DNA from: Poa pratensis
Taxonomy: Eukaryota; Streptophyta; Magnoliopsida; Poales; Poaceae
Reading direction: 5' to 3'
Assembly (NCBI GenBank): GCA_947311845.1
Contig: CAMZMU010000055.1
Coordinates: 25,237,443-25,301,442 of the forward strand
Length of the DNA stretch: 64,000 nucleotides
Shown here in pieces: positions 43,930 to 54,766 of the stretch; within the stretch, counting starts at the first letter, position 1; every line of letters starts with the position of its first letter. The position numbers were made by a program, and so were the translations under genes. A model generated the notes under the pieces. The model was not told the DNA's origin. It ran no database searches and saw nothing but the letters and a program-made list of their open reading frames with translations.

Positions 43930-44410
43930 GTAGGAGCCGTGTCCCGTTCTGGTTATCGAAGAAGCGAACCATGCCCGTTCTGGCTAACGAAGAAACGAAC
44001 CGCGCTCTATTCTGGTTTTCAAAGAAACAAATCATGTCCCGCTCATCGTTAGCGAAAAGAAAACACGCATGTACCGGCTTTCACTCGTGTCCGTTCATGG
44101 TTAACGAAGAAACGTTATGTTTATCAAAAAACTGTAGCCCGTTCTGTTTGTCGAAGAAAGGAATCGTTGCGCGTTCTGTTTATCGAAAAAAAGAAGTGGC
44201 CAGCAGCAGCACGACACCGTCTCCCACCTCCTGCACATCGTCCCCGCGGTTCACCCGCTGTCGCCGTTTATGGTTATCGAAGAAACTAGTCGTGGCCGTT
44301 TCTGATTATCAAAGAAAGGAAGAGCCAGTTGCGGTCCTCACTGCGGTCCACCCTGTGCCCGTCCAAGGTTAACGAAAAGAAACGGAGTCATCCCGTTCCT
44401 ATCGAAAAAG
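43930..44410. repeat. Degenerate repeat CGTTCTGGTTATCGAAGAAA
   Basis: About ten variants of CCGTTCTGGTTATCGAAGAAACGAA spaced 35-60 bases apart inside the insertion. No protein similarity was recognised in any frame. Confidence 0.7.
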
Positions 44411-44874
44411 AAAGCCATATGTACCCATCGACAACAAAAAACTACGGAAACCCACCACGCCTCTCCGGTGCAGACCAGCCCCGGCTGCTCGTCGGTGCAG
44501 ACCAGACCCATCGGTGGACGGCTCAGCGCCGCAACTGGCTGCCCGGTCAATTCCCCCACAGATAGCTTCATCTACCTCCTCCAATCGCGCAGCGCCGCCG
44601 GCTGGTGCCAAACGCACCTCCGCGTGCCCGACGCTCTCGCTGTCGGCTACGCATCGTGGATCCGTGCCGGTGGGAATAGGTGGAGCAAGGGGAGAGAAAA
44701 AGGAGAGGCTAACGTCGTTAAGTCTATCTACGGCCAGAAATGCCCTATAGGGCTTATGAATAGCTGGATGATGGTGGGTACCTACCCCGTGGGCATGCCC
44801 TATTTTCAAAAGAAATGATTCCTACGTGGGAGAGTCACGTGGTATTTTTGATAGAGGAGGGTGCAACATCACCG

Positions 44875-44950
44875 AAATTGCAAGCATGAGGACTTGAACT
44901 CGGCTGGGTGGGAAGGCATCAGCCCCTCCCCACCACTAGGCCATGCCTTA
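44875..44950 (-). repeat. tRNA-like A and B boxes (SINE-like or tRNA-derived)
   Basis: On the minus strand TGGCCTAGTGG fits the pol III A box and GAGTTCAAGTCC the B box, about 35 bases apart. No complete tRNA cloverleaf or CCA end is visible. It may be a SINE head or part of the Mutator-like right end. Confidence 0.45.
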
Positions 44951-44996
44951 GTCTGCCATATTTTCGTTATTGCTGATAAATGTATAATTATTTATC

Positions 44997-45078
44997 TAAT
45001 AACGAACCTTGGGTTGTGCTTTTAGTTTGATCAGAAATAGAAATATAACAAGGAATTGAGCAATAGAGCATGTCAAAC
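44997..45078. other. Intron of RLK copy 2
   Basis: Resumes homology to copy 1 intron (AACCTTGGGTTGTGCTTTTAG against AACCTTGGCGCTG at 17753), marking the right edge of the insertion. Confidence 0.6.
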
Positions 45079-46503
45079 CTTAAATCAAGCAAGCCAGCCT
45101 GAAATCTTTGAAGAATCGAATAAGGGATTGGCCCAACAAGCTGGTTGAATGACAAGTTGCTGGAAAATAATAGTTAGAATTATTCATCTGAAATCTATAT
45201 CATCAACCGAATATGTAACCAACCCCGCAAAAAAAAAACCGAATATGTAACCAGACTTACAGAATTTTGAGTGACTTTAGTTGATAGTCTGGAATAGCTC
45301 CCGTCAAATTGTTGTGTGATAAATCCCTATATATGTTTTGTGCTTAGGGTCAAAATTATGTCAACGTAATCTCAATAGTGTCTAGCATATCAATACAATG
45401 TGGTAAGCATCACTTACAGGTTTTCTAGTGATACCATGTTCATGAATGATACGGCCAATCCACCTTTCAATCCACTAGTAGACAGATTTCTGCAAAAGAA
45501 AATCATGTTACTACAAGTTCTATAAATCTAGTGATTTCATCAAGCTGACATATATATGTAAGATTATGTAAACATATTTCTGTAATTTTGTGGCCAAGGT
45601 TTACACTAAATTACATGTGTTTTAATTTCAACTGAATTATTTGTGTTATCAAGATCTTAGCCGGCAAGACACATGACCGGTTGTCTCCATAGTGAAATAT
45701 TCATAAAGAATAGTACGTATTGGAGCAACACTTATATCAAGAGTGTGCTTTTGTGGAGCACTAAAATTGTTCACTTCAAATGTTAAATGGATTAAACTGC
45801 AATGCTTAGATTCAAATGTGTATGGTATTATGTTCTTACACTGAAACAATCCTTGGGTTCTGATTGCTCTTTGAGTAGTCGCAAGTTAAACCTTCCCAAG
45901 AATACTCTCTTGGGGAGCATGGATCTCCATTCCAGTTTTTTATTGTCAAATTGTAGTGCTTCTTGACTTCTTTCAGGTAATTGACTACAACAGGAAAAAT
46001 ACAACATAGAAAAATATGTATCGTTATGAGTCTTATATGTGTTAGAAAGATATAAATAATATCTTTAACTAGTTGTACTACATGGGGACATCCCATCCAA
46101 GTTCCAGAATGGATTTCCAAAGACAGATATTGTATTCTCTAAGGTTTAGACTGGCTTGAGGTGTCTCCATATGTACACGGGGACACACCCACTATTGAAA
46201 AAAGTAGACTAGAAGTTACACTAACTTCTCCATTCTCGGCAGGTCATAAATAACAAGTTGCAAAAGTTATTTCAGATGCAAGTACTTATCTTTCATATAA
46301 CTGAATAAATTGTATGAATTCATTGCTCTACTATGGTCTTAGCCATGGCTCATTTGCAATTGACCTTTAGAAGATGGCTTTCTAGGGATTTGAGCATACT
46401 AGTGAACTAGCCGGTTGGTGAACGTGTTTTGATAACTTTAATGAGGATCCTAACAATGCCAAATGGAGTTAAGAATCTCCGGGAATCTACACAGTGATAT
46501 TCC

Positions 46504-49082
46504 AGGCTCGAGGACGTCGGGGAGGTTTCCATGCCGGTGGCCGTGGACGCCGTTTCGATGGCTATGGACGCGCTGGCTTCGGCTATGGCGACCACGGCCG
46601 CGGATATGGTGGCGGCTACGGATACGATGAGAGTGGCTATGGCCATGCGGATGGAGGCTACGGGCGCGGTGATGGCGGCTTCGGCCATGCTGAAGGCTAT
46701 GACGGCGGCCATGGAGCGGCATATGGGTACGGCTCGGGACGAGGCCGTGCACATGACAGAGGTGTCCGTGGTCGTTATAGTGATGGAGCTTACGGGCATT
46801 GGGGTGGCCGGGGCGCTGCTCCTGTGCAGCCCGTGGCACCTACTGTAACGCGGCCAGTGCAACCTCCGGCGGTGCCACCTCCGTTCCCGGCTGCCCAAGC
46901 GCCGATTCCGCCGAATGCTGCAGTGGTGGCTCCCGTGGCCGCGGTCGCGGCTGTGGCAGCTCCAGTGGCTGCAGCTGCTGCGCCTCAAGGTGATGAGAGG
47001 GTGCCCGTGCAGGTGGCACCGGTTCCCAACCTACCGGCTGATGGAGGGGTTGTGCAGGCAATGCCGGCGGCTGTGGTGTCGGCTGACCAACTGGCTGTGG
47101 CTTTGGCTACGGCAGCTCCGAAAAAAGGGAAAAGATGCTACAGATGTGGGGTGGCAGGTCACCGATCCGTGGATTGCACGGTGGATATCTGTGTGATATG
47201 TGAAGGACCTGCGCATGGGGATAGGAGTTGTCACTTGTTGTCGGCTCCAAAGCCGAGAATTCTGGTTTATGGGTATGCTCATGAGGAGCTTCTTTTCTTC
47301 GCGTATCCATGCACGGCATCGTACAAACCAAAGATGGAAAATGTTCGATTAGCTTCCTTGGTGGTGTCAGGGGGAGAGATGAGTATTCCGGACATTGTTA
47401 CACAGTTGCAGAGGCTAGTACCAACGGAGCAATTCCTTTGGGATGTTCATCGGATGGGTCACAATAGGTATCAAGTGCAATTTCCAACTCGGAGTGATCT
47501 GGATAGGCTGAAGATATTTGGGCTATGTCGAGTGCCAAATAGTCCTTGTGAGCTCACATTTGATAGCTGGGCTCAAAACCCACAGCCGATGGACTCTCTT
47601 CCAGAGGTTTGGCTGAGGGTGACAGGCATTCCGAGACCTCATATTGGTGATTTTCTTGCGCTCTGGGCTGTAGGTGATATGTTTGGTATGACTTTGGAGA
47701 TTGATATGGCGTTCACCAGGGAGCATGATATACTCAGGATACGGATAGGGTGTGTGAACCCTAAAAAAAATTCCTAAGCGGTTTCCCTTGTTTATCAAGA
47801 ATGGCTTTTATGATCTCTCTTTCGTAGTAGAAGGTCTACAGCCACCAGATAATATGGAGGTGGACTTGGCAGGAGATGATGGTAATGATGGGGATGACGA
47901 GGATGATGATGAGATAGGGGATGATTTTGCGGAGGCTGTGGCTAAACTCGGTTATAATGATCAACAGGGGGCGGTAGCAAAGGCTCCAGAGACACCTGCT
48001 GCAGTTGATAAGGGAGATGGGTCTACTTCACAGCCACCTGTCTCGGAAGTGAAGGCGGGGGTGGTGTTCTCACCGCAGGTGCGTAGTGCTTTTAACAACG
48101 CAAGGGAGGAGATCGGTTTGATCATGTCTGGCAAGAAGGTGATGGAGGACTTGGTCGGGTCGACCGGGGTAGCTACCAATGGGGACAACGAGGAGGTGGC
48201 AATTGTCGCTGCTACAGGGCAGGACACGGCCGGCCTTCCCGTGCCCCCATGTCACTGACGGAGGAGGAGGGGAGGACACCATCCTCTCCTATCACCGCGA
48301 GGGTGCAGCTGACCAGGGTACCATCGTCTTCGGCGACGACGCGTGCCCCGTGTCCTACTAGTCCCACAGGCGGTGTTTCGAGCAGCGAGGCGGCTGTCCG
48401 TACCTCTCCTAGTACTCCAGGCGGGAGTGCTAGTCCGAGAGGGAGGGGGCAGCATGCGCCGGCGCCGGTTTACTCTCCTTCGTTGCCATCTTTTCCGATT
48501 AACCGTAAGGGTGATGACGAAAAGGTGGCGTCGAACCAGCTCGTCATCGATTACGGAGGCATCTCAGACGTCGAGGCGTTGGGGTTGCGCTCTAGCAGTC
48601 GAGTCCGAGCTCAGCACAATGCGGATGCCACTCAGATGGAGCGGGCAATGGCATGGGCTGAGAGGCGACACTCCTTGCCAGGTACGAATTTAGACAATCG
48701 TTTTTCAATTATGTCTTTCTCTGATAAGGAAATTGTTGATAGAGCGTCTAAGTTGGGGGTTTCTTTAGGGAAAAATGATTTAACGGCTACTGCCTCGGCA
48801 TCTTTAATTAAGAAATCTGAACTAGAAAGATCTGTTAATATTTTAAAACACAATTTAGAGGACAATTATGATGAACATCCCCATAGTTTGATCCTTAATA
48901 GGGCTTCGTGCCTTACCGAAGATCTAGAAGAGGATGATATTTCTAGATCATTGGAGGATAGGACTGATTTCTCAATCCAGTCAGAAAAAATTAAGCGAAC
49001 AAGGAAGAAGAGGGTCTACTCTAATAGCAACAAGCGTAGAAGTGCTAGAATAAAACTTCAAGCGAGAAATAAAAATGACTAA
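46504..49082 (+). pseudogene. LINE ORF1, gag-like RNA-binding protein
   Basis: A striking Gly/Arg/Tyr-rich head (GGRGRRFDGYGRAGFGYGDH and similar, to about residue 105), an Ala/Pro-rich linker, then a zinc knuckle CYRCGVAGHRSVDC at about residue 214 and a second Cys/His cluster (CVICEGPAHGDRSC). A DUF4283-like region follows (WLRVTGIPRPHIGDF). The frame shifts at an A8 run at about 47762 (NPKK) and again near 48245, then reaches a basic end (RRSARIKLQARNKND, stop at 49082). ORF1 coats the LINE RNA. The apparent start ATG at 46494 lies in the target duplication, so the true start is probably lost. Confidence 0.8.
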
Positions 49083-50003
49083 TTTAAAAGGGATTTTTTG
49101 GAACAGTGAGGGTTTTCGTGACCCCGGAAAACATTTGTTTGTGCAAGAATCTATTAGAGAGAGGAGATTAGATTTTATCGCTTTGTCGGAAACGGGTAGA
49201 TCTAATTTTGCTACTCCTTTTTTAACACACTTAGCGGCTGGACAAGATTTTAGTTGGTTTTGTTTACCACCGAGAGGGAGGTCGGGGGTATGCTTATTGG
49301 GATCAATATGGCTACTATACATGTCAAAAATGTTGACGTTGGGGATTTTTGCGTGAAACTCTACATTAAATCTAAATGCGATGGTTTTGAGTGGGTTTTG
49401 GTGTCTGTCTACGGGGCGGCACAAGACGAGCACAAGCCGATGTTCCTATCTGAGTTAGTCCGTTTATGTGAAAATGAACCATTACCGATGCTGGTGGGTG
49501 GGGATTTTAACATTTTGCGGAAACCTACAGAAAAGAGCAACGACAATTTCCATCCACGATGGCCAATTATGTTCAATGCTATCTTACAAAGCCTAGAACT
49601 GAAAGAAATAGAACTCTCGGGTAGACAATACACTTGGGCGAATAGGAGAGAAAATCCTACTTATCAGAAACTAGATAGAGTTTTAGCTACAACTGAGTGG
49701 GAACAAAAATTCCCTTTAGTTTCGGTTCAGGCTCTAACGCGGACAGGTTCTGATCACACCCCTCTCTTAGTGGATTCGGGGGTACAAGCGCATTTAGGTA
49801 ATACGGCTCGATTCTCATTCGAACTTTCATGGCTTAGGATGGAAGGTTTTTATGAGATGGTGGCGACAGAGTGGGCTAAGTGTGTCAAAGGGGATTCTCC
49901 TATTGAAATTTGGCAAAATAAAATTAGACATCTGAGACGATATCTAAAGGGATGGGCAAAGAATCAAGTGGTAGATATAAGAAGGAGAAAGAAAGGTTGT
50001 TAA
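49075..50003 (+). pseudogene. LINE APE-type endonuclease
   Basis: Overlaps the ORF1 end by a few bases. Motifs: FWNSEGFRDPGK, RLDFIALSETGRS (catalytic Glu), WVLVSVYGAAQ, MLVGGDFNIL (Asp and Asn), TWANRRENPTYQKLDRVL and TGSDHTPLLVD (Asp-His). One frame change between 49254 and 49356 separates the first motif group from the rest. The enzyme nicks target DNA for target-primed reverse transcription. Confidence 0.88.
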
Positions 50004-52139
50004 AAATTATCGATGAATTAGACATTAAAGCTGAAAGCACACCACTTAGTGTGGGTGAGCGAAAAGCTTTAAAGGAAGCTAACGATAAAATTTGTTGTCT
50101 TAGAAGAGATGAGGAAACAAAGTGGGCACAAAGGGCAAAAGTAAAACATATACAGGAAGGTGGAAATAATACGAAGTATTTTCATCTTATTGCAAATGGA
50201 AAGCATCGGAAAAAGAAGATTTTCCAATTAGAGCAAGATGAAGGAACCATAGTAGGTGACTCAAACTTGAAGACATATATTTCTGAATATTATAAAAAAC
50301 TCTTTGGGGATTCGGATCCAAATAGTTTTACGATGGATGAAGAGATGATACATGATATTCCACAACTTACTCAAGAAGAGAATGACATTCTTACAGCTGA
50401 TTTCTTAGTGAAAGAAGTGTATGAAGCCATTTCTCAAATGGAACTCAACAAGGCACCGGGGCCTGATGGTTTTCCTGCAGAGTTCTATAAGACTTTTTGG
50501 GAGGTAATCCGAAATGATTTAATGGCTCTCTTTGTGCAACTAAAACAAGGGAATTTGTCTTGTTTAAATTAAACTTTGGAGTCATTACACTATTACCGAA
50601 AAAAGAAAATGCGGTTCAGATTCAACAGTATAGGCCGATTTGCTTACTTAATGTCAGTTTCAAAATCTTCACAAAAGTAGGTACTAATCGTATTACCGAA
50701 ATTGCACAAAAGATAATTAGGCCGACGCAGTCGGCTTTCATGCCAGGAAGACACATTTTAGAAGGTGTGGTTGTCTTACATGAAACTATCCATGAGCTTC
50801 ACAGGAAGAAAATGGATGGAGTTATCTTTAAGATTGATTTTGAGAAAGCTTATGACAAAGTAAAATGGCCCTTCCTCCAACAAGCATTGCGTATGAAAGG
50901 TTTTGCACAAGAATGGTGTAATTGGATTATGCAGTTTGTACAGGGGGGAAGCGTCGGGGTTCGGGTAAATGATGACATTGGCCATTATTTCCAAACCAAA
51001 AAAGGCCTAAGACAGGGAGATCCGTTGTCTCCCATGTTATTTAATATAGTGGCGGATATGCTAGCCATCTTAATCGCACGGGCGAAGGAAGATGGACAAA
51101 TAGATGGGCTCATACCTCATTTGGTGGAGGGAGGTTTATCTATTTTGCAATACGCAGATGACACTATTTTATTTATGGATCATAATCTTGCGAAGGCGGT
51201 AAATTTGAAACTCATCCTCTGCATTTTCGAGCAGCTTTCGGGGCTGAAAATAAACTTTCACAAGAGTGAAATTTTTTGTTTTGGAAAGGCAAAGGAGGTG
51301 GAAGATCAGTACCGGCAAATTTTCGGATGTGAGTCGGGATCTCTACCTTTTAAATATCTAGGGGTTCCAATTCATTATAGGAGACTCCGAAACGATGAAT
51401 GGCAACCGGTTGAATGCCGTTTCGAAGGCAAACTTGGTTGCTGGAAGGGAAGATGCTATCCTATGGGGATCGGCTTGTACTTGTTAATTCGGTTCTAACA
51501 AGCCTTCCTATGTTCATGCTATCCTTTTTAGAATTACCTAAAGGGGTGAGGAAAAGGTTAGACTTCTATAGATCTCGGTTTTTCTGGCAGAGTGATGAGA
51601 ATAAGAGGAAATATAGATTGACAAAGTGGAACATTATATGTCGACCAAAGGATCAGGGAGGTTTAGGGGTGGAAGTACTTGAATTAAAGAATAAATGTTT
51701 GCTAAGCAAATGGCTTTTCAAACTTTTAAATGAAGAGGGGGTGTGGCAGGAGTTGCTACAAAATAAATACCTCCAAAGCAAAACTTTAGCTCAAGTAGAA
51801 GCCCAACCTACTGATTCTCACTTTTGGAAGGGACTGATGAGAGTGAAAGATGACTTCTTTAGTAGAGGGTCATTTGTCGTTGGGAATGGGGAAACCACAA
51901 GGTTTTGGGAGGATACCTGGTTGGGTAAATCCCCATTAATGTCCCAATATCCGTTATTATACAACATTGTGCAACACCAGAATGTTTCGGTCCATGATGT
52001 GATGCACAATGCGCCCCCACTTAATATAGGATTTCGAAGAGCCTTGGTGGGGAACAAATGGGAAATGTGGTCTCACTTGTGCTTAAGACTAATGCAAGTA
52101 ACGTTGAATAATGTTCCGATTATTTTAGATGGACTCTGA
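49952..52139 (+). pseudogene. LINE reverse transcriptase
   Basis: Three overlapping frames (49952-50572, 50560-51498, 51414-52139) give the RT in order: NKAPGPDGFPAEFYKTFW, YRPICLLNVSFKIFTKV, FKIDFEKAYDKV, GLRQGDPLSPMLFN, YADDTILFMDH (catalytic), then the thumb (SFLELPKGVRKRLDFYRSRF, DQGGLGVEVLELKNKCLLSK). All catalytic Asp residues are present, but the frame changes near 50565 and 51450. Confidence 0.9.
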
Positions 52140-52904
52140 CCCAAAATGGGCAATTCACAGTTAAATCAATATATGAGGACCTAATGAATGGTCATACTAC
52201 TATTTACAGAAGTATCTTTGGAAATTAAAAATACCGCAAAAGATTAAAATATTCATGAGGTTCCTTCATCGCAAAGTTTTGTTAACAAAAGATAATCTTG
52301 CTAAAAAGAATTGGCAGGGTAGCTCACATTGTTCTTTTTGTGGGAATGATGAGACTATTGACCATCTTTTTATTTCTTGCCCTTTTGCAAAACTTGTATG
52401 GCGTGTTGTCTTCTGTACTTACAATATCCCTCCCCTACTAATGTCACAAATATGTTTGGGAATTGGTTGAGGGGGATAGACAAGAAAACCAAAGATAGGA
52501 TTCGTATAGCGTTTCTGCTATCTGTTGGTCTATTTGGAATTGTCGAAATGATATTGTTTTTAACAGAAGAGAGAATTTTCATGTATTACAGGTTATTTAT
52601 AGGGCGGTGCACTGGATACAGTTATGGGCTTTCCTCTTGCCTTCGGACCAGCGGGACCTTATGGTGGCTGGGTGCACGAGACTACTGCGGGTGGCACAGG
52701 ATTTTTTCTCCCGTCATACGTGGCAGCATACTAGTCGGCTTTCGTAGCTTTTCTTTTGCGTGTCACTATCGGTTGAGGCCTGTCTCGATCCTGTTTTTGA
52801 GATGTAACCACAAATAAGATACCTCTAAACTCTGTAATAATGCGGTTGTGTGCATCAATCGATGCAGAGGCTGGGTTTAATAAAATTCCCTTTTCTAAAA
52901 AAAA
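52140..52904 (+). pseudogene. LINE C-terminal zinc finger region and 3' UTR
   Basis: IPQKIKIFMRFLHRKVLLTK is followed by CSFCGNDETIDHLFISCPFA, the zf-RVT module of plant LINEs. Beyond 52480 the coding text fades through frameshifts and leads to the 3' untranslated end (GATGCAGAGGCTGGGTTTAA) with the poly-A at 52896-52904. Confidence 0.8.
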
Positions 52905-53059
52905 ACACAGTGATATTCCGGTCATTAACATTTCTTTATAAACGGGTGGAGCTGGAGGTGCTATCCAACCAACTGAATAAAATGCATCATGATCATGTGA
53001 ATCTCTCATATAGTACATGAAAAATGTGTAATGCACGTCTAGTATGTACATCGGCTTAC

Positions 53060-54403
53060 CATCGTCTGAGCCTGTAGTGAGGTTATCCATCCGAACGAGA
53101 ATGTACAACTCGTACGCGTTGAGGAGCGGCGGGAGTGTTGAGTTGCGCGTCTTGTTCAGGGAGAAGGAGGCTTTGGGGTTGCGTAAGAACCGTCCATTCG
53201 GATGCACGCTGTCCACCTGGAATCGTGATGGGGAGAAGTCTGAGAACAGTATTTCACCAACGCTGTAAATGTCAAACCTCCTGTTCGGGTTGCTCCCGTT
53301 GATCTCGGCAAAGTGGAAGATTGGCAGAAGCTGCAGGTTCGTGAGGTCTTCATTGGTATTTAATGCCGCATTGATGGTAAAGCTTGAGTAGTTCGAGTCC
53401 ATGCTCAAGGCATTCTGCATGACGGACGACGGTACATTGAAGAAGTCGTTGCCGGGAAGGCTATCCACTTTATTTGTAGTGTTCAGATTTATCCAGGGGT
53501 AGGTTGTTTTCCCTGTAATCCAGAAGCGGTCATAGCTATCCGTTGGATATCTTCATAACACAGAAAAGACAAAGGAAAAATAGATTAATAGCAACCCCGA
53601 CTTCTCATCGCCTTGAGAATTACTGCTACTTCTCCATCCGTATCAAAATATAAGATGTTGTAGATATTTCTATATGTATACGGAGGGAGTAGTTTTTTTG
53701 TTAGAAGCAATTGCAGGATTCAGGAAACAAAGGAGCAAACATTTTAAATTCATTAAGGACGTTGAATATAAAACCATTGACGGGCATGACTCGGAACTAA
53801 TCCAAAACTATTATGGATGGCAGCATTATCTCACCTTGTGACAACTTTAGGGACGTTGCCATTGCTTCTCCGTCTATAGAGCCTGATTGATACAGAAGTA
53901 TTGACAAAAGGATACATCGTATCTTGTAATGGCCTCAGCTCCAACGAAGATATGAAGGGAATCCCTAAACCGAAGTTTATCAGGCAGACGGACACCGAGT
54001 TGCTCGGAGCAACGGTGAGCAACTCCTTCCATGACGTGACCCATGGATCAAAATTTGTCAAGTTCACCGCCCCCCCAGAAATTGACGCCGATATGGAGCC
54101 CAAACAGGAACAGCGATCCGTCCCCAGACTTGTTCAACCCATCATAGTTGCCGTAAGTAAACATGGCCCTCAATAGATACTTCTTACCAACGGTGGATGG
54201 AAGTGTATAGCAGTTCCTTGAGCCGTCAGGGAAGCTCCTCAGGGTTTTTTGTTGCTCATTTGTGGCATTAGCCATAAACTCTTGAGAAATCTGTCTTCTC
54301 ATACCGCCCTCGACAAATCCACCATCAGGATCAAACCGTAGTCCTGTGGTGCTGTCGTTGTAGGAACTGCTGTTTTTTAATCCACAGTCGATGCTTATGA
54401 ATC
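53060..54403 (-). pseudogene. RLK copy 2 malectin-like exons
   Basis: Exon 53835-54403 starts FISIDCGLKNSSSYND and contains GSRNCYTLPSTVGKKYLLRA, MFTYGNYDG and IGVNFW; after this Trp the frame breaks at a run of seven G (about 54070-54077) and resumes as NLTNFDPWVTSWKEL, IPFISSLELRPLQDTMYPF. Exon 53060-53550 continues YPTDSYDRFW, LLPIFHFAEINGSNPNRRF, LVRMDNLTTGSDD. This is the full malectin-like extracellular region of this RLK class. The single extra G is the only lesion in these two exons. Confidence 0.85.
53629..53689. repeat. Short Stowaway-like remnant in RLK copy 2 intron
   Basis: CTTCTCCATCCGTATCAAAA on the left and TATACGGAGGGAGTA on the right are inverted and sit between TA dinucleotides. 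Only about 60 bp remain. The copy 1 intron lacks it. Confidence 0.55.
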
Positions 54404-54660
54404 CTATACAATGGAGAATATGTATAAATTTCACGTCTTCCAACTTCAAGAGATTAGATTTATGCAAAGATCATTAGGTGTGCGATTGGATATTCAGTAG
54501 CTGATAATGCATGAATATTAAGATGTCAGTAATTTAAGTGAGATTTTCTTTAAGTTGCATGCTGACATAAACAGAACTGTGCATGCAGATGGAAGCATAT
54601 ATAGTTTGAAGAACTGTAGGATCAACAAGGGAAGCGCTAGGAGGATATGGCTAGTATTAC

Positions 54661-54766
54661 CAGAAGGAGACTCGCCGTGGACTTGAATCACCATGACCAG
54701 GTTGAGCAGCAGCGCCAAGATCCATGTCAGTTTTGTACTTGGCGAGCAAATCAAGTTGATCACCAT
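54661..54766 (-). CDS. RLK copy 2 signal-peptide exon
   Basis: From ATG 54766 the minus strand reads MVINLICSPSTKLTW, then the hydrophobic stretch ILALLLNLVMVIQVHG, ending ESPSG at a GTAATA donor (54660). Exon 2 begins after TTGTATAG at 54403. It directs the receptor into the secretory pathway. The exon itself is intact. Confidence 0.75.

Larger units (their letters stand above)
43832..44966. mobile_element. Probable Mutator-like insertion in RLK copy 2 intron
   Basis: This block is absent from copy 1 (17720-17760). TTATTGCTG is found at 43823-43831 and again at 44967-44975, a possible 9-bp target duplication, although AATTATT (43821, 44986) is an alternative. ATGCCCACGG at 43845 and CCGTGGGCAT at 44788 are inverted. 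No transposase. The exact ends are uncertain. Confidence 0.55.
43175..45984 (-). pseudogene. RLK copy 2 membrane-span and LRR exons
   Basis: Exon 45840-45984 encodes KNWNGDPCSPREYSWEGLTC, followed by three LRR exons (45418-45489, 45261-45326 with NLTGAIPDYQLKSLKIL, 45079-45159) and the membrane-span exon 43175-43321 (MLIAVTVPLVSLLVLMCIIW). Splice borders match copy 1 exactly in position and exon length for the 145-, 72-, 66- and 81-bp exons. Confidence 0.85.
46504..52904 (+). mobile_element. L1-type LINE with 15-bp target duplication
   Basis: ACACAGTGATATTCC at 46489-46503 and again at 52905-52919 flanks a 6.4-kb element that ends TAATAAAATTCCC and a poly-A run. It carries a CCHC gag-like ORF1, an APE-type endonuclease, an RT and a Cys-rich C-terminal finger, all on the plus strand, antisense to the RLK. 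The first bases are already coding-like (glycine-rich), so the 5' untranslated region may be truncated. Frameshifts occur between and within ORFs, several of them in homopolymers. Confidence 0.95.
40704..54766 (-). pseudogene. Malectin-like LRR receptor-like kinase, copy 2
   Basis: Same minus-strand gene as copy 1 with every exon still present: 54661-54766, 53835-54403, 53060-53550, 45840-45984, 45418-45489, 45261-45326, 45079-45159, 43175-43321, 42833 to about 43150, about 42552-42672, 41474-41533, 40704-41374. A 6.4-kb LINE enlarges the intron between exons 3 and 4 and a Mutator-like insertion enlarges the intron between the last LRR and the membrane-span exon. Lesions: a G7 run in exon 2 where six G keep the frame, one base lost at the start of the juxtamembrane exon giving a stop, and no GT after exon 42552-42672. 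It is therefore probably non-functional, although the G7 change could be a sequence error. Confidence 0.88.

Noticed and set aside
46494..46503. Start codon of LINE ORF1
   Set aside because: The ATG lies in the host target duplication, so it cannot be the native start of the element's ORF1.
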